A stretch of DNA of 50,242 nt from an uncultured Eubacterium sp. (GCA_958446835.1 CAUCXT010000019.1:1-50242); one strand, 5' to 3'. Counted from the stretch's first letter, positions 35,870 through 44,828 are shown. Notes: generated by a model not told the origin, from the sequence alone. Program-made: numbers and translations.

Positions 35870-37837
35870 ATGGATAATAATATTGAACGCGGCTTCAACA
35901 CCTACAAAAGCCTTCCTTACAAGGCTGAACTTAAGGACTGCGACTATGTGGTTGCGGGCGTACCCTGGGACTGCTCCACATCGGGAAAGCCGGGAACACG
36001 TTTTGCTCCCGATGCGCTCCGCACCTGTTACTGGAAGGGCATGGGCTACAACCAAAATCTGAAGGTCTCATCGGAGCTTGCCGTCGGAACCGACTATGGA
36101 AACATGGTGCTCAAAAACGGCTACACGCTTCCGACCTTTCACATAATTACCGATGAGATAAGAAAATTCCTTGAAGCCGGAGTAATTCCTGTGATACTTG
36201 GCGGTGACCACTCCATAACACTTCCTGAGCTTCGGGCAATGTATGAGTTCTACGGCCCGATGGCACTGATACATTTCGACTCACACCGCGATGTGCGCTG
36301 CATGGGAACCAAGTACGATCACGGCACACCCTTCTCACGCGCCCTTGAGGAGAGGATAATCGACCCCGCCCACTCCATCCAGATTGGTATACGCTACAGT
36401 GTGCACAGCGAAGAATACTGGAATTTCGGAGTTAAGGAGGGAATGAAAATCATCCCTGCCTCATCGCTTCTTGACATGACACCCGATGAGGTTATAGCCC
36501 AGGTTAAAGCTCAGGTAGGTGACCGTCCTGCATTTATGACCTTCGACATTGACTGTCTTGACCCTGCTGCGGCTCCGGGAACAGGCACTCCGGTTCCGGG
36601 CGGTCCTGATACATATTACTGTAGGAAGATAGTGAGGGAATGTGCTTCCGCTCTCGACATCAAAGGCTTTGACCTTGTTGAGGTGTCACCGGACATTGAC
36701 GCCGGCGGTCTTACCTTGCAGGCGGCGGACGGCATTCTTGTTGAAATGATCGGCTCAATCGCTAAGCGCAAGCAGCTTGGAACACTGGTTCGCGGCAGCG
36801 GAAAGAATATCCATCCGGATAACGCAGAGAGGACATTGCAGATTGAAGCGGAAAACATGAAGGATGAGGGAAACTATAAGGGACGTCCCGAAAATACCGG
36901 TATCAAGACCTTCTGCGGACTTAAGCCTGAAACCAGCCTTGAAAATCTTAAGGGGCTTGACGTTGTCCTTTATGGTATGCCGTATGACTGTGCCACCTCC
37001 AACAGGCCGGGAACACGTTTTGCACCAAGAGCACTTCGCAAGCCGTGGGGCTTCACACCATACAGCATTGAGTTCGGCTTCAACACCCACGAAAACTTCG
37101 AAGCCCGCGATTTCGGCGATTTTAACATTTACTACAACAGTATCAATGAGACAATGCATTCCGTGACTGAGCAGCTTGATGCAATACTTGCGGCAACAGA
37201 CGCCGTGACAATCGGCGTTGGCGGTGACCATGCCCTCACCTTTGCCGAACTTCGTTCAATGGAAAAGAAATACGGCAAGATGGCTTTCATTCATTTTGAT
37301 TCACACACAGATACATGGGATGCTCCTGATGAGAATGGAAACACCATGATTAACCATGGTACACCATTCAGGGTTGCAATAAAGCAGGGCTGCCTCGATG
37401 CCACACATGGCATACAGCTTGGGCTTAGAACCGGCGGCGAACATGATCACGATTTTGCAAGGGAACACGGAATGACCATCGTCAATGCGCACGAAATGCA
37501 CAAAATAGGTCTTGAAGCCACCGCCGCTAAAATCCGTGAGGTTGTAGGAAACCAGCCTGTATTCGTAACCTTCGATATTGATTTCATCGACCCGGCTTAT
37601 GCACCCGGTACAGGAACTCCTGTTATAGGCGGTTTCTCAACGGCAGAGGCATTCAAGCTCCTCCGCCTCTGTCTGCCGGGACTTAACATCAAGGGCATGG
37701 ATCTTGTGGAAGTCGCCCCACAGTATGACACCGGAAACATAACAAGCCTCGCAGGTGTCCACGTCATAACAGAATTCCTAACCTGTCTCTCATACACAAA
37801 AAACGTGTTAAACAAGGCAAATAACACAACTGAATAG
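35870..37837 (+). CDS. Tandem double-domain ureohydrolase
   Basis: A 655-aa fusion of two complete ureohydrolase domains (about 1-305 and 345-650) joined by a charged linker; ordinary members are 300-340 aa. Domain 1 ligands: His114, Asp137, His139, Asp141 (HFDSHRDV), Asp226, Asp228. Domain 2 ligands: His454, Asp477, His479, Asp481 (HFDSHTDT), Asp569, Asp571. Both active sites therefore look competent. Domain 1 differs in the substrate region (HRDVRC, then VPGGPDTYY instead of the usual GGFS/T), so the two halves may act on different guanidino compounds. The open frame is continuous with no frameshift sign. It starts 26 bp after gene 1. Confidence 0.9.
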   Translation: MDNNIERGFNTYKSLPYKAELKDCDYVVAGVPWDCSTSGKPGTRFAPDALRTCYWKGMGYNQNLKVSSELAVGTDYGNMVLKNGYTLPTFHIITDEIRKFLEAGVIPVILGGDHSITLPELRAMYEFYGPMALIHFDSHRDVRCMGTKYDHGTPFSRALEERIIDPAHSIQIGIRYSVHSEEYWNFGVKEGMKIIPASSLLDMTPDEVIAQVKAQVGDRPAFMTFDIDCLDPAAAPGTGTPVPGGPDTYYCRKIVRECASALDIKGFDLVEVSPDIDAGGLTLQAADGILVEMIGSIAKRKQLGTLVRGSGKNIHPDNAERTLQIEAENMKDEGNYKGRPENTGIKTFCGLKPETSLENLKGLDVVLYGMPYDCATSNRPGTRFAPRALRKPWGFTPYSIEFGFNTHENFEARDFGDFNIYYNSINETMHSVTEQLDAILAATDAVTIGVGGDHALTFAELRSMEKKYGKMAFIHFDSHTDTWDAPDENGNTMINHGTPFRVAIKQGCLDATHGIQLGLRTGGEHDHDFAREHGMTIVNAHEMHKIGLEATAAKIREVVGNQPVFVTFDIDFIDPAYAPGTGTPVIGGFSTAEAFKLLRLCLPGLNIKGMDLVEVAPQYDTGNITSLAGVHVITEFLTCLSYTKNVLNKANNTTE

Positions 37838-37853
37838 CCGCCGGACAAGCAAG

Positions 37854-37929
37854 CAGGTGTGCGCCTTCGGCGCACACCTGTAACACACGAAAGCACCGCA
37901 GACGGATAAATCCATCTGCGGTGCTTTCG
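37854..37929. terminator. Two stable hairpins between convergent ureohydrolase operons
   Basis: Hairpin one has a 12-bp perfect stem (37854-37865 with 37869-37880, 3-nt loop). Hairpin two has a 15-bp stem (37888-37902 with 37915-37929) whose loop pairs further. Neither has a good T-run, but together with the adjacent repeat they separate the two convergent operons. Confidence 0.6.
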
Positions 37930-37936
37930 CGCACGT

Positions 37937-37958
37937 GGGGGTGTCAGACCCCTGTCCC
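37937..37958. repeat. GGGTCTGACACC repeat at ureohydrolase 3' end
   Basis: One copy of the palindromic repeat family (GGGGTGTCAGACCCC core). Read on the minus strand it supplies the last codons (GTGV) and the stop (complement of 37944-37946) of the ureohydrolase that ends here. This copy is half-length, without the outer stem seen in the 22032, 45726 and 48207 copies. Confidence 0.8.
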
Positions 37959-38942
37959 AGCAGCCTCCTCCATTTTCTTGAGCTTGTTATATGCTATGAG
38001 TGTCACAATCTTTGCAAGAATGCTGTTGGCGGACATTGCGGTGATATTGGATGGGTCATAGTACGGCTCCACCTCCACAAGGTCTGCTCCTACTATGTTA
38101 AGTCCCGGCATTGCCTCCTCAAGGATTCTCACTGCATCGTACACTGTGAAGCCTCCTGTGACAGGTGTTCCGGTTCCCGGTGCATAAGCCGGATCAAGGA
38201 AATCTATGTCAAATGTCACGATACATGGATAATCGCCAACCTTTTCACGGATGATACGTCCTGCCTCCTCATGGCTTATCGAATGCAGCTTCTTAGCGGA
38301 GAGAATCTCTCTTCCATAGTTCTTGGTATACTCATCATCACGCTTAGGCGAACCGGTACGGATACCTACCTGAATTGTGTGGTTTCCGTCAAGATAGCCC
38401 TTTCTCATTGCGTTTGAGAACGGATTGCCGTGGGTATATATCTCCTTCGTCTCACACAGCTGGTACATTCCTGTGTCAAGATGTGAGTCAAAATGAATCA
38501 TCGCCATAGGTCCGAAGGCCTGATAGTATGCCGCAAGCTCAGGGAATGTGATTGAATGGTCCCCGCCGACTATCACAGGAGTTGCGCCTGCATCCAATAT
38601 TCTCTTGGTCTGCTCGGTTATCTTTGCAAATCCGTCAAGCAGATAGCCTCCCATAAGCTTGAAATCACCTGTATCGACAATCTTAAGCTTATCTCCGATG
38701 TACAGGTCTATCTCCGAATCGGACTTTATTCCCTTGAACACACAGCTTCTCAAATACTTAGGACCAAGCTTCGTTCCCGGACGGTTGCTGGTAGCTAAAT
38801 CAAACGGAACTCCCGCAAGCGCGATATCCACGCCCTCAAGCTCCTCCTGATAAGGAAGACGAAGAAAACTAATCAATGAGTTGCTCTGGTTAAAAGCGCT
38901 CATATCCATTTTTTCCGGAATCGGTTCAATATATTTTCCCAT
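37944..38942 (-). CDS. Ureohydrolase family protein 5
   Basis: A 332-aa ureohydrolase with ligands His129 (GGDHSITFPE), Asp152, His154 and Asp156 (HFDSHLDT), Asp245 and Asp247 (FDIDFLDPAY). It has HGNPF in place of the common HGTPF and a Tyr/Cys-containing insert (GMYQLCETKEIYT) beside the active site, suggesting its own substrate. I use ATG 38942 (GGAGG 9 nt upstream), just after the previous gene's stop; a longer frame overlaps that gene. The C-terminal GTGV and stop come from the palindromic repeat. Last gene of the minus-strand ureohydrolase set. Confidence 0.9.
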   Translation of the reverse strand: MGKYIEPIPEKMDMSAFNQSNSLISFLRLPYQEELEGVDIALAGVPFDLATSNRPGTKLGPKYLRSCVFKGIKSDSEIDLYIGDKLKIVDTGDFKLMGGYLLDGFAKITEQTKRILDAGATPVIVGGDHSITFPELAAYYQAFGPMAMIHFDSHLDTGMYQLCETKEIYTHGNPFSNAMRKGYLDGNHTIQVGIRTGSPKRDDEYTKNYGREILSAKKLHSISHEEAGRIIREKVGDYPCIVTFDIDFLDPAYAPGTGTPVTGGFTVYDAVRILEEAMPGLNIVGADLVEVEPYYDPSNITAMSANSILAKIVTLIAYNKLKKMEEAAGTGV

Positions 38943-38943
38943 A

Positions 38944-39918
38944 TTATTTTTCCTCCTTTGCCCTCTTGTTTTTAGAAAGTGCAACTAAGAACTGCAGTAC
39001 CAGATGTTCGGCAAAAAGTGCAGTGATTTCGCCCGGATCATAGTCCTCCGTCACCTCTACAATGTCAAAGCCCTTCACATCAAGTCCCGGAAGCGCATTC
39101 CTAACAATCTCATAAGCCTCAAAGGAGGTGAAACCGCCTGTGACAGGTGTTCCGGTTCCCGGTGCATAGGTAGGGTCAAGAAAATCCACATCAAAGGTGA
39201 CGATACACGGTGCATCCCCTACCTGCTTTCTGATTCTCTTCACACATTCCTCAATGCCGATTTTATGCAGCTCGCGCGCCGTTATTACCTCCATGCCATG
39301 TTCCTTTGCAAATGTCAGTCTGTGGGAATCCACATAGCCCCTTATGCCAATCTGTATCGAGTGTTCCGTATCCAAAAATCCATCCTCCCATGCGCGCCTG
39401 AACGGAGTTCCGTGGTGATAGAATCTCTCCGGCGGCGCGTCCGTGGTATCATTGTGGGAATCAAAATGAATTATTGCGACAGGCCTTCCGAACTTCTCCG
39501 AATACGCCCTCAGCTCAGGATATGTGATTATATGGTCGCCTCCTAAGACAATCGGCGTGCACCCACCGTCAAGCACCTTCTTCATGTGCTCATAGATTAC
39601 CTGAAAGGTAACCTCTGTGTATCCCTTCTTTACCGGCAGATCACCATAATCCATTCCTGTGAGATTGTCACAAAGATAATCTGCGTCCTGTGAAAAGAAA
39701 TGTGCTCCGCCAAAGGATTTATTCCTTATAGCTTTTGGACCGAATCGTGCACCGGCGCGGCGCGTAGTGCTTGTATCATACGGAATACCGACTATACAGA
39801 AGTCCTCTCCCTCAAACTCCCGCTTAAGCGGAAGTGTTCCGAATGGTCTTGTGCACAAGCCTCTCTTATCTTCATCTATTATTTTTCTGAGGTCTTCAGG
39901 TATCACTTCATTCCACAT
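38944..39918 (-). CDS. Ureohydrolase family protein 4
   Basis: A 324-aa ureohydrolase. Ligands: His129 in GGDHIITYPE (Ile replaces the usual Ser), Asp153, His155 and Asp157 (HFDSHNDT), Asp243 and Asp245 (FDVDFLDPTY). HGTPF and IQIGIRG motifs are intact. AAAGGAGG precedes the ATG. It lies 14 bp after the upstream paralogue and its stop TAA is 1 bp before the next ATG, so these genes are one translation unit. Substrate unknown. Confidence 0.9.
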   Translation of the reverse strand: MWNEVIPEDLRKIIDEDKRGLCTRPFGTLPLKREFEGEDFCIVGIPYDTSTTRRAGARFGPKAIRNKSFGGAHFFSQDADYLCDNLTGMDYGDLPVKKGYTEVTFQVIYEHMKKVLDGGCTPIVLGGDHIITYPELRAYSEKFGRPVAIIHFDSHNDTTDAPPERFYHHGTPFRRAWEDGFLDTEHSIQIGIRGYVDSHRLTFAKEHGMEVITARELHKIGIEECVKRIRKQVGDAPCIVTFDVDFLDPTYAPGTGTPVTGGFTSFEAYEIVRNALPGLDVKGFDIVEVTEDYDPGEITALFAEHLVLQFLVALSKNKRAKEEK

Positions 39919-39932
39919 ATTGCTTACCTCCT

Positions 39933-40943
39933 TTAAAAATGTTCATATTCCTTGATTCCCGCTTTGTTTGCCGCCACAATGTTGATGAAATCACAGCATA
40001 TTCTGTTGGCTACAAGCTGGGTATTCTCCATAGGGTCATAGTTAGGTGCAACCTCAACCATATCAAAGCCGACAATATTAAGCCCTGTAAGAGCACTTCT
40101 TACAAGCTCAAGTGTCTCCCATGATGTAAAGCCTCCCGGAACCGGAGTTCCTGTGCCCGGACATACGGATGGGTCGACAAAATCAATGTCAAATGTGACC
40201 ATCACCTTATTGTCCCCCACCTTCTGCCTTATTCTCTTTGCACACTCATAGATACCCATTCTGTGAATATCCGCAGCGAAAATATGTTCAAAATTGTGTT
40301 CTTTAGCAAAATCATAGATGTGTTCATCTCTAAGAAGTCCCCTCATTCCCACCTGAATGGAATGTTCTGTGTCAAGGCAGCCTGTGAGAATAGCGTTTCT
40401 GAAAGGATTTGCGTGATCCGGATATTCCAATGACTCCGAACCTCCCCATGTGTCCGTATGTGAATCAAAATGAACCAATGATACCGGACCGTACACATCC
40501 CTGTAGGCTAACAGCTCCGGATACGTGATGGAATGATCCCCTCCCAAAATCACCGGAATGACACCTGCCTTAAGTATCTTGGTCATCTCCTCTGTGATGG
40601 TCGCGAAGCTGCGCTTCGTATCTCCGTTTATAAGCTTGAAATCGCCATAATCTACAGCAGAGACATAGTCGAAGGCATCCTCTATCCCAAAGCCCTGCAT
40701 ATATGGTACCATTCCGTATGCCTCACGAATCGCCTTAGGACCAAGTCTTGTTCCGGGTCTTCCGGTTGTTCCTGTATCATAAGGGATTCCGGCGACAACG
40801 ACATCCACATCCTCAAGAGTCTTAATATAAGGTAATCTCGAAAATGTCCCCGGTGTCGGCATAACCTCAGGACGCTCTTCATCCCTCATAAACCAAATCG
40901 GAGGTCTGTACTTCGGCTTCCTTACTTCTGTTTCATTTCCCAT
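39933..40943 (-). CDS. Ureohydrolase family protein 3
   Basis: A 336-aa ureohydrolase with ligands His137 (GGDHSITYPE), Asp160, His162 and Asp164 (HFDSHTDTW), Asp252 and Asp254 (FDIDFVDPSV). It has HANPF instead of HGTPF and a proline-rich N-terminal extension (KYRPPIWFMRDEERPEV) that may aid oligomer contacts. GAAAGGAG precedes the ATG. It starts 39 bp after the stop of the second ABC exporter gene with no terminator between, so it may be co-transcribed with the exporter. Confidence 0.9.
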   Translation of the reverse strand: MGNETEVRKPKYRPPIWFMRDEERPEVMPTPGTFSRLPYIKTLEDVDVVVAGIPYDTGTTGRPGTRLGPKAIREAYGMVPYMQGFGIEDAFDYVSAVDYGDFKLINGDTKRSFATITEEMTKILKAGVIPVILGGDHSITYPELLAYRDVYGPVSLVHFDSHTDTWGGSESLEYPDHANPFRNAILTGCLDTEHSIQVGMRGLLRDEHIYDFAKEHNFEHIFAADIHRMGIYECAKRIRQKVGDNKVMVTFDIDFVDPSVCPGTGTPVPGGFTSWETLELVRSALTGLNIVGFDMVEVAPNYDPMENTQLVANRICCDFINIVAANKAGIKEYEHF

Positions 40944-40982
40944 AATTTTTCTCCTTTCAGCTCTCTAGATATTTTTATCAGG

Positions 40983-42821
40983 CTAAGCCATGACAGCCGT
41001 GCCTGTATAAAGCTGGTAATACTTTCCTTCCTTTGCCATAAGCTCTTCATGGTTTCCCTGTTCAATAATCTCTCCCTGCTCAAGAACCATAATGGCTTTG
41101 GAATTTCTTATTGTTGACAATCTGTGCGCGATTACAAAGGTGGTTCTGTCCGCCATCAGCGCATCCATGCCCTTCTGTATATTCATCTCGGTCATTGTAT
41201 CAACCGAACTGGTCGCCTCGTCCAAAATAAGTATAGGTGCCTTTGAAAGTGCCGCGCGCGCAATATTTATTAACTGTCTCTGACCCTGTGACAGATTAGA
41301 ACCGTCCCCTTCAAGAAGTGTGTCATAGCCTTCGGAAAGTCTTTCGATAAAATAGTGTGCATTGGCTGTTTTCGCCGCCTCAATAACCTCCTCATCCGTT
41401 GCCTCAAGCCGCCCATATCTGATATTCTCCATCACCGTTCCTGTAAAAAGATGTGTGTCCTGAAGCACCAGTGCAACGTTCTTTCTGAGTTCATCCTTGT
41501 TTATCGACCTGATGTCCCTTCCGTCAATTTTGATTGAACCGCCCTGAATTTCATAAAATCTGTTGATGAGATTGGTAATCGTTGTCTTACCGGCACCTGT
41601 TGTTCCGACCAAAGCGATTTTATCACCCTTGTTGGCATGTATTGTTATATTCTTTAAGATAACTCTGTCCTTCGTGTAGCCGAATGTGACATTATCTAAA
41701 TCTACTCTTCCTTCGACCTTTCCCATATCGTCACAATGCTCTACATTCTGTCCCGGAATCTGCGCATAGGTCTGCTCCGGTTCCATATCCATTATCTTAA
41801 AAACTCTCTCTGCACCCGCGATTGCCGCAAACACCGTGTTCATCTGCTGGCTTAGCTGGTTTATAGGCCACGCGAACTGTTTTGAATAGTTTACAAAAAT
41901 CGCAAGTCCACCCACATCGAATCCTCGCAGAACACACAGCAGACCTGCAACCGCAGCCGTTCCACCGTATGAGAGCATGTTGAGATTTCCGACAACAGGT
42001 CCCATTGTATTGCCGTAAAACTGTGCCATAATCTGCTTTCCAAGGAGTTTTCTGTTCATTTTTCCAAACTGTGAAACGGCGGTATTCTCATGGTTGAATA
42101 CCTTCACAACCTTCTGTCCCGCAACAGTCTCCTCCACAAAGCCATTCATCTCCCCAAGCGCTTCCTGCTGTGCCTTATAATATTTTCTTCCATGCTTTGC
42201 CAAAAATCTTCCGCCATACACAATAAGAGGTGTCATTACAATAGTTATTATCGTAAGCCATACATTCGTGTACAGCATAAGTGCAAGCGAACCTATAAGA
42301 TTGATTGCACTCGCAACAATCTGTACAACCGTCGTATTCATCATCTCACCAATCATATCCACGTCATTCGTGTAGCGGCTCATAAGGTCACCGTTCGAAT
42401 TGGTATCAAAAAAGCTGAGCGGAAGCTTCTGCATGTGATTAAACAAATCTTCGCGAATCTTGGTAAGCACATTCTGTGATACGCGCAGCATTATCTCAAG
42501 CTGTGCCGCCATTGCAATCACACCGACAATATAGACTGTGAGCATAAGCAGAATATTAAGCAGCAGCTTTTCAGCGCCGCTTTCACTTCCGTAGACAATA
42601 CCGTTTATAATCGGTCTCAAAAGATATGAGCTTGTGAGCGTTGAAGCAGTCGATACTATGACGGCAATGCCCGCTATTATAAGCCGCGCTTTCTCATTGC
42701 CTAAATATTTTACAAGTCTGTAAATTGTCTCCTTCGTATTCTGTGGCTTTGCCACCTCCGCGTACTTACCGGCACCTTCGGTACCACCGCCACGCCCTGT
42801 AATCTGTATATTAGCCGGCAT
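40983..42821 (-). CDS. ABC exporter half-transporter, active-site subunit (multidrug type)
   Basis: A 612-aa half-transporter: membrane domain (six helices, about 40-345) followed by a nucleotide-binding domain with Walker A GTTGAGKTTITN, signature LSQGQRQLINIA and Walker B ILILDEATSSVD. The catalytic Glu is present. It overlaps the preceding exporter gene by 1 nt (TGATG) and, with it, should form an asymmetric heterodimer like LmrCD or BmrCD. Substrate is unknown; drug or metabolite export is the usual role. Ureohydrolase genes follow on the same strand. Confidence 0.93.
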   Translation of the reverse strand: MPANIQITGRGGGTEGAGKYAEVAKPQNTKETIYRLVKYLGNEKARLIIAGIAVIVSTASTLTSSYLLRPIINGIVYGSESGAEKLLLNILLMLTVYIVGVIAMAAQLEIMLRVSQNVLTKIREDLFNHMQKLPLSFFDTNSNGDLMSRYTNDVDMIGEMMNTTVVQIVASAINLIGSLALMLYTNVWLTIITIVMTPLIVYGGRFLAKHGRKYYKAQQEALGEMNGFVEETVAGQKVVKVFNHENTAVSQFGKMNRKLLGKQIMAQFYGNTMGPVVGNLNMLSYGGTAAVAGLLCVLRGFDVGGLAIFVNYSKQFAWPINQLSQQMNTVFAAIAGAERVFKIMDMEPEQTYAQIPGQNVEHCDDMGKVEGRVDLDNVTFGYTKDRVILKNITIHANKGDKIALVGTTGAGKTTITNLINRFYEIQGGSIKIDGRDIRSINKDELRKNVALVLQDTHLFTGTVMENIRYGRLEATDEEVIEAAKTANAHYFIERLSEGYDTLLEGDGSNLSQGQRQLINIARAALSKAPILILDEATSSVDTMTEMNIQKGMDALMADRTTFVIAHRLSTIRNSKAIMVLEQGEIIEQGNHEELMAKEGKYYQLYTGTAVMA

Positions 42822-44602
42822 CAGTCAAGCACCTCCTCCATCGTTTTCTTCATTGTCCTCTTCATTGTTCTCTCAGCGTCTTCCAAGGACATCTGTGAGG
42901 CAAATATATCTATGTAAGTCATGCAGCTGTTCATAAGCTCTGTATGAGTTCCACTTCCGACAATCTTTCCTTCATCTATTACGATAATCTTATCAGCATT
43001 GATTACCGATGAAATTCTCTGTGCAATGATGATTTTTGTCGCGTCCTTTAAGGTTGTATCGAAGGTCTCCCTGATTTTTGCCTCTGTCGCAGTGTCCACG
43101 GCAGATGTACTGTCATCAAGAATCAATATCTTCGGCTTTTTAAGCAGCGCCCTTGCAATGCAGAGTCTCTGCTTCTGACCTCCTGATACGTTGACACCGC
43201 CCTGTCCTAACTGCGTGTCGTATCCCTGCGAAAACTGCTTGACGAATGTGTGTGCCTGTGCCTCCTCGCATACATCGTAAACCTGCTTGTCCGACGCCTG
43301 CTGATTACCCCAACGTATATTTTCCATTATCGAACCGGAAAAAAGTAAGTTTTTCTGAAGAACAACTCCGACACCTTCTCTTAAGTTATACAGTGAATAA
43401 TCCTTCACATTCACACCGTCTACCAGAATCTCTCCCTCATCAACATCGTACAGCCTCGGAATAAGGGCAACTAAGGTCGATTTTCCTGAACCGGTAGGTC
43501 CGATAATGCCAAGGGTCTGTCCTCCTTCAATCCTGAAGCTTATGTCATCGAGAACCCACTGCTTTCTCTTCTTGTAATACTTATATTTTACATTCTTAAA
43601 TTCTACAGTTCCCTCACTCACCACCTTATCAAGCGCATGTGCCTTATCATCATTCAAATCTACCTCACATCTCAATACCTGATCAATTCTCTTAAAGGAT
43701 GTAAGTGCGCGTGTTCCTGTCAAAAATGCTCTAGACAGCATTGTAAGGTTCATCTGTATCTGGGAAACATAGGTTATAAAGGCGGTCAAATCACCCACCG
43801 ACATTTCCCCCTTCATGATAAACCGCGCTCCAAACCATACAACCGCCACCGTTGCAATGTACATAACCAGAGTCATATATGGCTGAAGCATAAGATTGAT
43901 ACCCATTGCCGAGATTGTTTTATCCTTCAAGGTCTCATTAGCTTTATCAAACTTCTCTTTTTCAAAATCCTCCCTCACAAAGGACTTCACAACTCTTATA
44001 TTTACAAGACTTTCCTGAATTATGGAGTTAATCTTATCAAGCTTTTTCTGCATTTCATCGAATCTTGGGTAGGACATTTTTAATATTACATAGATAACCG
44101 CCACAAGAACCGGTACAACGATAAGAATTATAAGGGCAAGTCTTGCGTTCAATATAAATGAAATTATTACTGCCGATACAATCATAATCGGACATCTTAA
44201 AACCATTCTCATTATCATCATTATGGTATTCTGTATCTGAGTTATATCGTTGGTCAATCTGGTGATAAGTGAACCCGTTGTAAACTCATCAAGATTCTGA
44301 AATGAAAGAGTCTGTATTTTTTCAAATAAATCCTGTCTTATCCCCGAACCTGCTGTCATCGAGGCCTTAGATGACCAGTACGAGCCTGCAGTTCCTCCGA
44401 CTCCTCCAAGTATAATCACAACCGCCATATACAGCATATCCATTAAAATATGATGTATATTGCCCTCTATCACACCCTTATTGATGACGTCCGCTATCAG
44501 CAGAGGCAGGGCAATATCCCCTCCGACTTCCATCAAAAGCCCTAACGGTCCCAATATAAAATATAGACCATTAGGCTTTATGTATTTTCTGAAATAGTTC
44601 AT
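42821..44602 (-). CDS. ABC exporter half-transporter, degenerate-site subunit (multidrug type)
   Basis: A 593-aa half-transporter with six membrane helices (about 15-320), Walker A GPTGSGKSTLVA, signature VSGGQKQRLCIA and Walker B ILILDDSTSAVD. Asp replaces the catalytic Glu after Walker B, typical of the non-hydrolysing site in heterodimeric exporters. GGAGGG lies 5 nt upstream of the ATG. It is first in its operon, whose leader carries a terminator-like hairpin and whose divergent neighbour is a BmrR-like MerR gene. Confidence 0.93.
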   Translation of the reverse strand: MNYFRKYIKPNGLYFILGPLGLLMEVGGDIALPLLIADVINKGVIEGNIHHILMDMLYMAVVIILGGVGGTAGSYWSSKASMTAGSGIRQDLFEKIQTLSFQNLDEFTTGSLITRLTNDITQIQNTIMMIMRMVLRCPIMIVSAVIISFILNARLALIILIVVPVLVAVIYVILKMSYPRFDEMQKKLDKINSIIQESLVNIRVVKSFVREDFEKEKFDKANETLKDKTISAMGINLMLQPYMTLVMYIATVAVVWFGARFIMKGEMSVGDLTAFITYVSQIQMNLTMLSRAFLTGTRALTSFKRIDQVLRCEVDLNDDKAHALDKVVSEGTVEFKNVKYKYYKKRKQWVLDDISFRIEGGQTLGIIGPTGSGKSTLVALIPRLYDVDEGEILVDGVNVKDYSLYNLREGVGVVLQKNLLFSGSIMENIRWGNQQASDKQVYDVCEEAQAHTFVKQFSQGYDTQLGQGGVNVSGGQKQRLCIARALLKKPKILILDDSTSAVDTATEAKIRETFDTTLKDATKIIIAQRISSVINADKIIVIDEGKIVGSGTHTELMNSCMTYIDIFASQMSLEDAERTMKRTMKKTMEEVLD

Positions 44603-44658
44603 ATTTTCCCTCCTTTTCCGGCAGACAATCCATGCTGCATGTCATAAAGCCATAAATG

Positions 44659-44692
44659 CAAAATGGAGGAAATCATTACGATTTCCTCCATT
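44659..44692 (-). terminator. Leader terminator/attenuator upstream of ABC exporter operon
   Basis: A perfect 13-bp stem AATGGAGGAAATC (44662-44674) pairs with 44680-44692 around a 5-nt loop; TTTTG follows on the minus strand. It begins about 27 nt after the predicted transcription start. The right arm contains a TTTCCTCC that resembles an anti-ribosome-binding sequence. Confidence 0.65.
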
Positions 44693-44725
44693 GGATGCGT
44701 TAAACTTTTGCTTTATTTGTTAATG

Positions 44726-44754
44726 ATTTTATGCATATTCCCCTCCACCGTCAA
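44726..44754 (-). promoter_or_regulatory. Promoter of ABC exporter operon
   Basis: TTGACG (complement of 44749-44754), 17-bp spacer, TAAAAT (complement of 44726-44731). The 17-bp spacing is normal, unlike the 19-bp spacing of classical MerR-activated promoters. Confidence 0.6.
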
Positions 44755-44828
44755 TTAACATATTTATTAAAAATGGCATTATGCTTTTGTATATTTTTTA
44801 TGTATTTTTATTTCGTATAGTTATTTTG

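Noticed and set aside
39004..39546. 180-codon open frame on the plus strand
   Set aside because: Antisense to a clear ureohydrolase gene; similar Cys/Arg-rich shadows recur opposite each paralogue.
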